64,000 bases of DNA from CAWCHZ01 sp963795555 (GTDB lineage: Bacteria; Actinomycetota; Thermoleophilia; Solirubrobacterales; Solirubrobacteraceae), in NCBI GenBank assembly GCA_963795555.1, contig CAWCHZ010000002.1, positions 558,001 through 622,000 of the forward strand, given 5' to 3'. The notes beneath the pieces are model-generated. The model was not told the origin of the DNA, did not search any database, and saw only the letters and a program-made list of their open reading frames with translations. The position numbers were made by a program, and so were the translations under genes. Below are positions 8,147 through 18,940 of the stretch, piece by piece. How positions within the stretch are numbered: the first letter of the stretch is position 1; every line of letters starts with the position of its first letter.

Positions 8147-9672
8147 GCGACCGCGGACAGCCACGCGAGCGCACCGCCGAGGAGCGCGAGCGAGCCCGCG
8201 CCGAGCGCGAGGCGCGACGTGCCGGGCAGGCGCAGGGCAGCTCCGAAGGCGCGTCGGATGGCGTTGCCGCCCAGCATGATGCCGCCGGCTCCAGCGTCGG
8301 CGGCGCACGAGCCGCCGACCCGCCGCCCACCGAGGCCTACAGCGTCGAGGACAGCGAGTGGGCGCACGAGCAGGCCGAGCTCACCCACGAGCAGACCGAG
8401 CTCACCCAAGGGGAGGACGACGAGGCGCTGGCGAGCGCGCATGCCGCTGCGCTGGCCCGTCGCGGTCGCCCGGTGCGTGCGCGCGGTCCCGCGCGCACGC
8501 TCGGCCGCTCCCTTGCCCGCCAGGCGCGCGGCCAAGCGGACCGTGCGGGCGCTCGCCGCGCCGCTGGCCGCACGCGCGCGGCGGCTGGCGTGCGGGCCGC
8601 AGCCGGGATCCGCGCTGGGCATTGGCGCGGTCGCCGGCTGGGGCGAGTTGCGCTCGTGGTGCCGATCGCCCTCCTCATCGCGGTCGCCTGGTTTCTCGCA
8701 TCGCTGTTCCAGCCGTTTGCGGGTCCCGGACACGGCAGCGTCCGGATCACGATCCCGCGCGGGATGACCAGCGGCCAGATCGCCGACCTGCTCGCGCGAC
8801 GCGGCGTGATCTCCTCGCCGTTCTTCTTCCGCCTGCGGGCGCAGCTCGACGGCAAGGGCGGCAGCCTCGAGCCGGGCAGCTACACGCTGCGCAAGGACAT
8901 GAGCTACGCGTCGGTGATCGCGATCCTGTCGACCCACCGCGCGCCGACGACGGTGACCGTCACGATCCCCGAGGGGCTCTCGCGCCAGGAGATCGCGGCG
9001 CGCGTCGCCAGCCTCGATCTGCGCGGCAGCTACCTGGTGGCCAGCCGGCGCTCCGGCCTGCTCGACCCTCACGCCTACGGCGGGCCGGCACGGCCGCCGA
9101 GCCTCGAGGGCTTCCTGTTCCCGGCCACCTACCAGCTGGCTCCCGGCACCCCCGTCAGCGCGCTGGTGCAACAGCAGCTGATCGCCTTCAGGCGCACCCT
9201 CGCGATGGTGCCGATGGCCGACGCCCGCCGCCACAACCTGACGCCGTGGGATGTGGTCGTGATCGCATCGATGGTCGAGCGTGAGGCGGCGGTTGCGCGC
9301 GACCGGCCGCTGATCGCGGCGGTGATCTGGAACCGCCTGCACGATCACATCCCGCTGGGGATCGATGCGACGCTGCGCTACGCGCTCAACGACTGGACCC
9401 GCTCGTTGACCGTCAGCGAGCTGCGCAACCCCTCGCCATACAACACGCGCATCCATCAAGGCCTGCCGCCCGGCCCGATCGGCAACCCGGGCCTGGCATC
9501 GCTGGAGGCGGCCGCCAACCCCGCCCATGTCGGCTACCTGTACTACGTCGTCAAGCCGGGCGGCTGCGGCGCGCACGTCTTCTCCTCGAGCTACAGCCAG
9601 TTCCTGCGCGACGTCGCCGCCTACGATCGGGCGCTCGCGACGGGCAAGTCGCCGACCGCCTGTGCGCGCTGA
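8143..9672 (+). CDS. mltG: Endolytic murein transglycosylase MltG (YceG-like)
   Basis: Membrane-bound lytic transglycosylase that cuts nascent glycan strands and limits chain length. 509 aa starting GTG, overlapping ruvX by 4 nt. The first about 165 residues are an Arg/Ala/Glu-rich cytoplasmic extension, longer than in E. coli MltG. One transmembrane helix follows at about 168-190, then a LysM-like region and the YceG catalytic domain. The domain shows IASMVERE (probable catalytic Glu near 378), LGIDATLRYAL, and the signature SPYNTRIHQGLPPGPIGNPG. The enzyme should act on the outer face of the membrane. aroE follows after 12 bp. Confidence 0.95.
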   Translation: MSDRGQPRERTAEERERARAEREARRAGQAQGSSEGASDGVAAQHDAAGSSVGGARAADPPPTEAYSVEDSEWAHEQAELTHEQTELTQGEDDEALASAHAAALARRGRPVRARGPARTLGRSLARQARGQADRAGARRAAGRTRAAAGVRAAAGIRAGHWRGRRLGRVALVVPIALLIAVAWFLASLFQPFAGPGHGSVRITIPRGMTSGQIADLLARRGVISSPFFFRLRAQLDGKGGSLEPGSYTLRKDMSYASVIAILSTHRAPTTVTVTIPEGLSRQEIAARVASLDLRGSYLVASRRSGLLDPHAYGGPARPPSLEGFLFPATYQLAPGTPVSALVQQQLIAFRRTLAMVPMADARRHNLTPWDVVVIASMVEREAAVARDRPLIAAVIWNRLHDHIPLGIDATLRYALNDWTRSLTVSELRNPSPYNTRIHQGLPPGPIGNPGLASLEAAANPAHVGYLYYVVKPGGCGAHVFSSSYSQFLRDVAAYDRALATGKSPTACAR

Positions 9673-9684
9673 GGGCCGGCCGGG

Positions 9685-10485
9685 GTGGCGCGACTCGGGG
9701 TCGTCGGCTGGCCGGTCGCGCACAGCCGCTCCCCGGCGATGCACGAGGCCGCGCTGCGGGCCGTGGGCCTGGACGGCTGGACCTATCAGCTCCTGCCAGT
9801 GCCCGCCGAGGCGCTGGCCGAGACGCTGCGCGCGCTGCCCGCGCTGGGCTTCCTTGGGGTCAACGTCACCATTCCCCACAAGCAGGCGGCGCTCGAGCTG
9901 GCCGATCGCGCGACCGCGACCGCGCAAGCGATCGGCGCAGCCAACACGCTGACGTTCGTCGACGGTGCGATCGAGGCCGACAACACCGACGCACCGGGGC
10001 TGCTGGCGGCGCTGCCGGCTGCGCCGCGTGGCCTGCGGGCGCTGGTGCTGGGCGCTGGCGGCAGCGCGCGGGCGGTGGTCTGGGCGCTGCTGCGGGCGGA
10101 CGCCGCCGATGTCCAGATCTGGAATCGCAGCGCCGCGCGGGCGGAGGCGCTGGCCGCGCAGCTCGGCGGACGCGCTGTTAGCGCGCCAGAGCCCGCGGAG
10201 CTGCTGGTCAATTGCACGGCGGTCGGTCTGACCGAACATTCGTCCAGCTTCGAGAGGGAGCTGCCGATCACGGCCGATAGCCTCAGCAGCTACCGCTGCG
10301 TGGTGGACCTCGTCTACCGGGACGGCGGCACGGCGCTCGTCTCAGCGGCGCACGCGCGCGGCATCCCGGCGGTCGATGGACTGGAGGTGCTGGTCCACCA
10401 GGGAGCGTTGAGCTTCGAGCGCTGGACCGGTCGGAACGCTCCCCTGGATGCGATGCGATCGGGGGCGCGCAACAGCCACAGATAG
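9685..10485 (+). CDS. aroE: Shikimate dehydrogenase
   Basis: Reduces 3-dehydroshikimate to shikimate with NADPH. 266 aa, GTG start. The substrate domain shows GWPVAHSRSPAMHEAA, then NVTIPHK with the catalytic lysine near residue 65, and NTDAPG with the catalytic aspartate near 101. The NADP-binding Rossmann loop is LGAGGSARAVVWAL followed by IWNRSAARAEAL. The alaS-ruvX-mltG-aroE-pilB order recurs in several actinobacterial lineages. The other shikimate genes in this window lie 21 kb away. Confidence 0.94.
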   Translation: MARLGVVGWPVAHSRSPAMHEAALRAVGLDGWTYQLLPVPAEALAETLRALPALGFLGVNVTIPHKQAALELADRATATAQAIGAANTLTFVDGAIEADNTDAPGLLAALPAAPRGLRALVLGAGGSARAVVWALLRADAADVQIWNRSAARAEALAAQLGGRAVSAPEPAELLVNCTAVGLTEHSSSFERELPITADSLSSYRCVVDLVYRDGGTALVSAAHARGIPAVDGLEVLVHQGALSFERWTGRNAPLDAMRSGARNSHR

Positions 10486-10493
10486 CAGCCCGC

Positions 10494-12719
<2,226 letters not shown>

Positions 12720-12741
12720 GCGCTGGGGTCATCGCCGCGGC

Positions 12742-12763
12742 GCGACTCGAGCCCGTGAGTCGC
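12742..12763 (+). terminator. Short hairpin between pilB and pilT
   Basis: Perfect 7 bp stem gcgactc/gagtcgc with an 8 nt loop, 22 bp after the pilB stop. There is no T-tract, so it may slow transcription or stabilise the 3' end of pilB mRNA rather than terminate. The rest of the 130 bp gap shows only a possible ribosome site. Confidence 0.35.
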
Positions 12764-12849
12764 CTGCGCTGCCGGTGGCGGCGGGGTCAGGCCGATCGCT
12801 CGATCTGCCGATAGAGGTCCGGAGAGCCGCCCGCCGCAATCGAGGAGCC

Positions 12850-13932
12850 ATGAACATCGACTTCGCCGACCTCATCCTCGAGGTCCTCAACCGCCGCGCC
12901 TCGGACCTGCACCTCGCCGCCGGCGCGCCGCCGACGATCAGGGTCCGCGGGCAGCTCCAGCCGTTGGAGGGCTTTCCGCTGCTGACGCCGACCGACACGC
13001 GCGAGGTGATCTACTCGATCCTCACCTCCGATCAGCGCCAGCGGCTCGAGACCGATTGGCAGATCGACCTCTCCTACACGGTCCCCGGGCGGGCTCGCTT
13101 CCGCGTCAACGCCTACTTCCAGCGTTCGGCGCTCAACGCAGCCTTCCGTCTGATCCCGTTCGAGATCGTCTCGATCGACATGCTCGGGCTGCCGCCGATC
13201 GTGCACGAGATGACCAAGAAGCCGCGTGGCTTCGTGCTTGTCACCGGTCCGACCGGCTCAGGCAAGTCGACGTCGTTGGCCGCGATGATCGATGAGATCA
13301 ACGAGACGCGCGAGGAGCACATCCTCACGATCGAGGACCCGATCGAGTTCCTCCACAGACACAAGCGCTGCCTGGTCAACCAGCGCGAGCTCGGCACCGA
13401 CGCGACCAGCTTCGGCGCCGCGCTGAAGGCCGCGCTGCGCCAGGACCCCGATGTGGTCCTGGTCGGCGAGATGCGCGATCTGGAGACGATCTCGACAGCG
13501 TTGACCGCGGCCGAGACGGGCCATCTCGTGTTCGCCACGTTGCACACCTCCGACGCCCCGCAGACGATCGACCGCATCATCGACGTCTTTCCGCCCCACC
13601 AGCAGGATCAGGTGCGCGTCCAGCTCTCCGTGACGCTGCAGGGCGTCGTGACCCAGACGCTGCTGCCGCGCGCCGATGGCAGCGGTCGCGTGGTTGCCTG
13701 CGAGGTCTTGGTGCCCACGCCGGCGGTGCGCAACCTGATCCGCGAGGGCAAGACCCACCAGATCTACTCGGTGATGCAGACCAGCGCCAACGTCGGCATG
13801 CAGACGATGGACGCGGCGCTCGCGTCGCTGGTGCGGTCCGGGAAGATCACCCGTGACATGGCGACATCGCGCTCGAGCACGCCCGATGAGCTGCGCCGCC
13901 TGCTCGGCGTCAGCCCGGTGAAGGTCGCCTAG
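12850..13932 (+). CDS. pilT: Type IV pilus retraction ATPase PilT
   Basis: Powers pilus disassembly and twitching. 360 aa, the usual PilT length. It opens with the PilT-type PAS-like domain (DLILEVLNRRASDLHLAAGAP). Walker A is VTGPTGSGKSTSLAAMI (near 132), the Asp box and Walker B are QDPDVVLVGEMRD, and the His box is ATLHTSDAPQTIDRIIDVFP. It lacks the C-terminal zinc motif of PilB, as PilT proteins do. The ATG at 12850 is preferred because GAGGAG (12842-12847) precedes it and family members start here; an upstream in-frame extension is not conserved. Confidence 0.96.
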   Translation: MNIDFADLILEVLNRRASDLHLAAGAPPTIRVRGQLQPLEGFPLLTPTDTREVIYSILTSDQRQRLETDWQIDLSYTVPGRARFRVNAYFQRSALNAAFRLIPFEIVSIDMLGLPPIVHEMTKKPRGFVLVTGPTGSGKSTSLAAMIDEINETREEHILTIEDPIEFLHRHKRCLVNQRELGTDATSFGAALKAALRQDPDVVLVGEMRDLETISTALTAAETGHLVFATLHTSDAPQTIDRIIDVFPPHQQDQVRVQLSVTLQGVVTQTLLPRADGSGRVVACEVLVPTPAVRNLIREGKTHQIYSVMQTSANVGMQTMDAALASLVRSGKITRDMATSRSSTPDELRRLLGVSPVKVA

Positions 13933-13945
13933 GGCCCGGGCGTCG

Positions 13946-15151
13946 ATGTCGGCCTACGTCTTCAAGGCGATCGATCTCGCAGGCGCGCAGTCCAAGGGCG
14001 AGATCGACGCGGACAACAAGCAGATCGTCGCCGATCAGCTGCGCGCGCGTGGGCTGATCGTCCTCGACATCGCCGAGAAGGGCGGCTCCAAGGAAATCGT
14101 CCTGTTCGGCAGCCGCGTCAAGCCCTATGACCTGACGGTGATGACCCGCCAGCTCTCGACGATGGTCAGCTCCGGGATGACGCTGCTGCGCGCGCTCAAC
14201 GTGCTCGAGCTGCAGACGCAGTCCAAGCCGCTGGTCGAGATCCTGACGCAGGTGCGCAAGGACGTGGAGGCGGGGTTGCCGCTGTCGGACGCGCTCGAGC
14301 GTCACCACAAGACCTTCAGCCCGATGTACATCGCGATGGTCCGCGCCGGCGAGACCGGCGGCGTGCTCGAGGAGACCTTGATGCGAACCGCCGACCAGCT
14401 CGAGAAGGACGACTCGCTGCGCCGGCAGGTGAAGGCCGCGATGATGTACCCCTCGGTGATCATCACCTTCGCGATGGGCGTGCTGCTCGCGATGGTGGCG
14501 TTCATCGTGCCGGTGTTCGTGAAGATCTTCAAGCAGTTCGGCGGCAATCTGCCGACGATCACGCGAATCACCGTTGGGCTCTCCAACCTCGTCACCCAAC
14601 GCTGGTACCTGCTGATCTTGGGGGTGGCGCTGGCGGTGTTCGGCTTCCGGCGCTGGAAGTCCTCAGCGCGTGGCCGACCACAGTGGGATGCGTTTCGCCT
14701 GCGGATCCCGTTCCGCATCGGTGACGTCGTGCAGAAGGTCGCGATCGCCCGCTGGTCGCGGACCTTCTCGGCGCTGATCTCGTCCGGCGTGCCGATCCTG
14801 CAGACGATCGACATCACCGGCAAGACCGCCGGCAACGCGGTCGTCGAGCGGGCGATGGCCGACGTCATCGAGTCTGTCAAGGCCGGCGGCACGATCGCCG
14901 GCCCGCTGCAGCGCGCACCGATCTTCCCCAAGATGGTCGCCCACATGGTTGGTGTCGGCGAGGAGACGGGCGCGCTGGACGCGATGCTCTCGAAGGTCGC
15001 CGACTTCTACGAGGACGAGGTGGCGGCCGCCGTCAAGGCTCTTACCTCGATCCTCGAGCCGGTCATGATCGTGATCGTCGGTGGCCTGGTCGGCTTCATC
15101 GTGATCTCGATGTACATGCCGCTGTTCACGGTCTACAACTCGATCAAGTAG
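13946..15151 (+). CDS. pilC: Type IV pilus inner-membrane platform protein PilC
   Basis: Platform protein that couples PilB and PilT to pilin movement. 401 aa with two GspF domains. The first cytoplasmic domain contains YDLTVMTRQLSTMVSSGMTL and FSPMYIAMVRAGETGGVLEE, followed by membrane segments at about 168-190 and 216-236. The second domain (ARWSRTFSALISSGVPILQ, MVGVGEETGALDAML) precedes a final membrane helix near 375-398. It begins 13 bp after pilT, so pilT-pilC are co-transcribed. Genes for the other pilus parts resume 6.6 kb downstream. Confidence 0.96.
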   Translation: MSAYVFKAIDLAGAQSKGEIDADNKQIVADQLRARGLIVLDIAEKGGSKEIVLFGSRVKPYDLTVMTRQLSTMVSSGMTLLRALNVLELQTQSKPLVEILTQVRKDVEAGLPLSDALERHHKTFSPMYIAMVRAGETGGVLEETLMRTADQLEKDDSLRRQVKAAMMYPSVIITFAMGVLLAMVAFIVPVFVKIFKQFGGNLPTITRITVGLSNLVTQRWYLLILGVALAVFGFRRWKSSARGRPQWDAFRLRIPFRIGDVVQKVAIARWSRTFSALISSGVPILQTIDITGKTAGNAVVERAMADVIESVKAGGTIAGPLQRAPIFPKMVAHMVGVGEETGALDAMLSKVADFYEDEVAAAVKALTSILEPVMIVIVGGLVGFIVISMYMPLFTVYNSIK

Positions 15152-15330
15152 CGCGGTCACCGCCGCCGTTGCCGACCGCCCGGTACAAGGCGGTCAGCCC
15201 GGCGTCGGCGCCGCCTGGCGATCGCTGCTGACGGCTGCTGCAAGGCAGTCTGCATCCGGCGCGGCACTGCCCGAGATCATCTTCGGCAGCATCCTTGCAT
15301 TCCGTCCGCGGCCGGGGGCAGATTGGTTGC

Positions 15331-16554
15331 ATGGACATCGCCTCACTGCTCGCGCTGCTCGCCGGCCTGCTCGCGGGGACCGTGTTCGGAGCGCTGCTCG
15401 TCGCTCGCCGCGCCGCGGCTCTGGAGGCGCAGCTGGAAGCCGAGCGCTGTTCTGCCGCCGAGAAGGTGCAGACGCTGCGCGCCGCCCAGGCCGAGCTGGT
15501 CGCGGTGGCCAGGCAGAGCGCGGGCGAGGCGCTCGAGGCGCGTGGGCGTCAGCTGCTCGACACGCTCAAGGGCGAGCTGCGCGTGGCCCGCGGCGAGGCC
15601 GACGCCGAGCTGGAGCGTCGGCAGCGCTCGGTGGAGGAGACCGTCGCACCGGTGCGCGAGACGCTGGCGCGCATGCAGGCGACGCTCGAGCAGGTCGACC
15701 GCGACCGCCGTCGGACGCATGGCGAGCTGACAGAGCGCCTGCGCGGCGTCGTGGAGGCGCAGCGCGAGCTGCGCAGCGAGGCCGGCGCGATCGTGCGCGC
15801 ACTGCGCCAGCCGCACACGCGCGGGCGCTGGGGCGAGCTGCATCTCCGGCGTCTGACCGAGGTGGCGGGCATGAGCGCGCTCTGCGACATCACCGAGCAG
15901 GGCACCGTTGCGGACGGCGAGCGGTCGCTGCGCCCCGACATGGTCGTCCACCTGCCGGGCGACAAGGACGTGGTCGTCGACGCAAAGGCGCCGCTGGTGC
16001 CCTACCTGGACGCCTGCGAAGCGCTCGACGAGACCGCGCGGGAGATGCACCTGCGGCTCTACGCGCGGGCGCTGCGCGGGCATGTGCGCGCGCTCGCGGG
16101 CAAGGACTACGCCGCACAGTTCCCATCCGCGCCCGACTTTGTGGTCCTCTACCTGCCGGGCGAGCACTTCTTCGCCGCCGCGTTGGAGGCCGACCCGGCG
16201 CTGATCGAGGACGCCACGCGCCAGGGCGTGTTGATCGCGACGCCGACGACGTTGATCGCGCTGCTCAAGACGGTCGCGCAGGCCTGGCAGCAGGAGAAGG
16301 TCGAGCGCGAGGCGGTCGCGATCGCGCAGCTAGGGCGCCAATTGCACGACCGCCTGGTGACCTTCCTGGAGCACATCGACCTCGTCGGCCGACGGCTCAA
16401 CAGCACCGTCGAGGCGCACAACAGGGCGGTCGGCTCGCTGGAGCGGATGGTGCTGCCAACAGCGCGGCGCTTCCCGGAGCTAGGCGCGGTCGCCAGCGAG
16501 CGCGAGCTGGCGACGCCACGCCAGGTTCTGTTGGGCGCCCGCGCGATCGGCTGA
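15331..16554 (+). CDS. rmuC: RmuC-family DNA recombination protein
   Basis: 407 aa. An N-terminal membrane helix (SLLALLAGLLAGTVFGALLV) is followed by a long coiled coil (about 25-160), then the RmuC domain. That domain shows RGRWGELHLRRLTEVAGM and RPDMVVHLPGDKDVVVDAKAP, consistent with the PD-(D/E)XK-like core. In E. coli RmuC limits inversions at short inverted repeats; the molecular activity is not settled. The ATG at 15331 is chosen because it puts the membrane helix at the N-terminus; CAGATT at 15319-15324 could be a -10 element 6 nt upstream. It is convergent with the antiporter gene. Confidence 0.92.
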   Translation: MDIASLLALLAGLLAGTVFGALLVARRAAALEAQLEAERCSAAEKVQTLRAAQAELVAVARQSAGEALEARGRQLLDTLKGELRVARGEADAELERRQRSVEETVAPVRETLARMQATLEQVDRDRRRTHGELTERLRGVVEAQRELRSEAGAIVRALRQPHTRGRWGELHLRRLTEVAGMSALCDITEQGTVADGERSLRPDMVVHLPGDKDVVVDAKAPLVPYLDACEALDETAREMHLRLYARALRGHVRALAGKDYAAQFPSAPDFVVLYLPGEHFFAAALEADPALIEDATRQGVLIATPTTLIALLKTVAQAWQQEKVEREAVAIAQLGRQLHDRLVTFLEHIDLVGRRLNSTVEAHNRAVGSLERMVLPTARRFPELGAVASERELATPRQVLLGARAIG

Positions 16555-16624
16555 GCGGGGCGGCAATCGTACGCCGAGTGGGGCGACCGTCCGCTGCCTC
16601 GCGCGAGCGCGATCGCCGCGGCGG

Positions 16625-18217
16625 TCAGGCGCGCAGCCGCGCCTCCTCGAGGTCCAGATCGCGCTCGATCTGACGCATCGTCACCTGCCGCAGGCGACCC
16701 TGAGAGCGCAGATCGAGCAGCGTCCCGCGCTCGACGCCGATCAGCTCGCGGCGCAGGGCGCTGTAGGTGAGCGGGCGCTCGTCGCGGGCGGCCGAGCGAG
16801 GGTCCTCACCGGCGAGGACCGCAACGCAGGTGCGAAAGCGCGCTCGGTAGAGGTCGCGCAGGCGGCGCAGCTGATCCTCGCCGGCGCCCTCGCTCTCGAG
16901 CTCGTCGAGCCGATCGAGCGCGGCCTGCGCCGCCTCCATGCGCGCCACCGCCTCCTCATCGCTCCAACGGCGCGGACGCTCGACGCCGAGCACACGGATC
17001 AGCGCGGGCAGCGTCATGCCCTGCCCGACGAGCGTCACGAGGAGCGCCACGAACGCCAGGAAGACGAGCTGGGGGCGCACGGCCACCGTCAGCGGGATCG
17101 CCAGCGCCGCGGCGAGCGAGACGGCGCCACGCATGCCGCTCCAGCCGAGCACGATCCGCTCGCGCACGCTCTCGCCGGCGTCGGCGCGCAGCGCCAGCGC
17201 GCAGAGCACGCGCAGCGCGATCGAGGCGCCCGCCAGTGCGAGCGCCGGTCCGATCAGCGCGCCCACTCCCGCAGACGCGTGACGCAGCGCGTCGGCGATC
17301 GTCGGCAGCTGCAGCCCCAGCAGCACGAACAGCGCGATCTCCAGCGTGAACACCAGCACGCGCCAGAAGGCGATCGTCGTCAGGCGCGTATCGGCATCGA
17401 GCGTGCGCGGCGATTGGTAGCCGGTGTAGATGCCGGTCACGGCCGCGGCCAGCACGCCCGAGGCGTGCAGCTGCGTGGCGCCGATGTAGGAGCCATAGGC
17501 GCTCAACACGGTGAGCAGCACGACCAGCGGCGTGTCGGTCAGCCGACGCACCACCAGCGTGCTCAGCACGCCGACCGCCAGGCCGACCGCCAGCCCGCCG
17601 GCGACATTGCCGATGAACGTCACGACGGCGTCGCCCGCGCTCAGCGCACCGCCGGTCGCGGCGCCGATCGCGATCCGATAGACGACCAGCGCGGTGGCGT
17701 CGTTGATCATCGACTCCCCCTCGGCAAGCAGCCGCACGCGCTCGGGCGCGCCGATGCGCGAGAAGGTCGCAGTCGCGGCAACTGCGTCGGTCGGAGCCAG
17801 CGCCGCTCCCAGCACGGCCGCCGGCGCCCAGCCGATCGCCGGCACGAGCGCATGGGCGATCAGCGCGACCGCCGCGGCGGTGGCGAACACCAGCCCGACC
17901 GAAAGCACCGCAAGTGGTCGCAGCACCGCGCGCAGCTCCTGCGCGGAGGACGACCAGCCGGCCGCGTGGACCAGCGGCGGCAGGAAGATCAGGAAGACGA
18001 CATCCGGAGCGAGCGTGACGTGGGGCAGACCGGGGATCAGCGCGATCGCCAGGCCGCCCAGCACGAGCACGATTGGTGACGGGACGTGGACGACGTCTGC
18101 GAGCCGCACCAGCACGGCAGCCGCGAGCAGCAGCACGAGCAGGAACTGCACGTGGCCGAGCGCGGCGAAGGGGAGGGCCAGATCGGCTGACGCCGGAGCG
18201 AGCGACTGTGGTGGCAT
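16625..18217 (-). CDS. CPA1-family Na+/H+ antiporter (NhaP-like)
   Basis: Exchanges monovalent cation for protons across the inner membrane. 530 aa with about 12 hydrophobic helices. Conserved transport motifs are APTDAVA (Thr-Asp near 143) and INDATALV (Asn-Asp near 172), the ion-binding pair of electroneutral CPA1 exchangers. The C-terminal about 110 residues are a charged, Arg/Glu-rich cytoplasmic tail that may regulate activity. This is one of only three genes on the minus strand. It is divergent from the DsbA-like gene with only 22 bp between the two start codons, so their promoters must overlap. Substrate (Na+ or K+) cannot be told from sequence. Confidence 0.92.
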   Translation of the reverse strand: MPPQSLAPASADLALPFAALGHVQFLLVLLLAAAVLVRLADVVHVPSPIVLVLGGLAIALIPGLPHVTLAPDVVFLIFLPPLVHAAGWSSSAQELRAVLRPLAVLSVGLVFATAAAVALIAHALVPAIGWAPAAVLGAALAPTDAVAATATFSRIGAPERVRLLAEGESMINDATALVVYRIAIGAATGGALSAGDAVVTFIGNVAGGLAVGLAVGVLSTLVVRRLTDTPLVVLLTVLSAYGSYIGATQLHASGVLAAAVTGIYTGYQSPRTLDADTRLTTIAFWRVLVFTLEIALFVLLGLQLPTIADALRHASAGVGALIGPALALAGASIALRVLCALALRADAGESVRERIVLGWSGMRGAVSLAAALAIPLTVAVRPQLVFLAFVALLVTLVGQGMTLPALIRVLGVERPRRWSDEEAVARMEAAQAALDRLDELESEGAGEDQLRRLRDLYRARFRTCVAVLAGEDPRSAARDERPLTYSALRRELIGVERGTLLDLRSQGRLRQVTMRQIERDLDLEEARLRA

Positions 18218-18224
18218 GTCCGCA

Positions 18225-18230
18225 TAAGAT
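18225..18230 (+). promoter_or_regulatory. Likely -10 element (TAAGAT) of the DsbA-like gene in a 22 bp divergent spacer
   Basis: TAAGAT ends 9 nt before the GTG at 18240. The opposite strand reads TTATGC three to four bases before the antiporter ATG, so the two genes appear to have overlapping leaderless promoters. Confidence 0.45.
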
Positions 18231-18239
18231 CGCGGGAAC

Positions 18240-18761
18240 GTGTCCGGCGTGCTGGCTCCACCGCTCGATGGCTCAGATCACGTGCTCGGGCCACCTGACG
18301 CGTCGTTGGAGCTCGTGATGTTCGGCGACTTCCAATGTCCGTTCTGCCTCGGGGCGCAATCCGTGCTGCGGCGCGTACGCGAGCGGCTCGACGGTCGCCT
18401 GAGCTTCGCCTTTCGCCATCTGCCGATCCCCGAACGCCACCCGCTCGCCGAAGCCTGCGCCCAGGCCAGCGAGGCGACCGCCGCGCAGGGGGCGTTCTGG
18501 CCCTATCACGACGCGCTGTACGCAGCCCAGGCTCGCCTCTCCCACGCCGAGCTGCTGGCGATCGCACGCACGCTGGGACTCGATGCCGCGCGCATCGAGC
18601 GCGAGCTGGAGGACCAGCGTTGGCGTGAGCGCGTGCAACGCGACCTTCGCTCGGCCCGCGCGAGCGGCGCCACCGGCACGCCGACCTTCTTCGTCAACGG
18701 CGTGCTGCACGCAGACGCCTATGACGCAGGCTCGCTGGTGGCGGCGTTGCAGCACGGCTAG
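18240..18761 (+). CDS. DsbA-family thioredoxin-fold oxidoreductase, probably cytoplasmic
   Basis: 173 aa. The active site CPFC is at Cys33-Cys36 (MFGDFQCPFC) and the cis-proline strand is TGTPTFFVNG near 150. Between them lies the helical insert typical of DsbA/FrnE-like proteins. There is no signal peptide or membrane helix, so it should work in the cytoplasm, as thiol oxidoreductase, isomerase or antioxidant enzyme. It is similar in form to the DsbA-like domain that some actinobacteria encode beside NhaA/NhaP antiporters, which fits its divergent neighbour. The exact partner is unknown. Confidence 0.9.
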   Translation: MSGVLAPPLDGSDHVLGPPDASLELVMFGDFQCPFCLGAQSVLRRVRERLDGRLSFAFRHLPIPERHPLAEACAQASEATAAQGAFWPYHDALYAAQARLSHAELLAIARTLGLDAARIERELEDQRWRERVQRDLRSARASGATGTPTFFVNGVLHADAYDAGSLVAALQHG

Positions 18762-18940
18762 GGCGGCGAGGGACCCGTGCGCGCCTCCAGGGTGTCGCCC
18801 ATGCGCTCGGCGAGGGCGTCGCCCATGCGCGCCTAAAGCGCGCGTCGGCGTCGGTCGATACGCGCTGTAGCCACGGGTGGGGCCGCCGGCTGGGCTGGAC
18901 GGTCTCGCCGCCTCCCGTTGAGCGAAAGCGAGACCGAGCG

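Noticed and set aside
17279..18079. 266-codon plus-strand frame across the antiporter
   Set aside because: Gln/Arg/His-rich shadow of a membrane protein gene.
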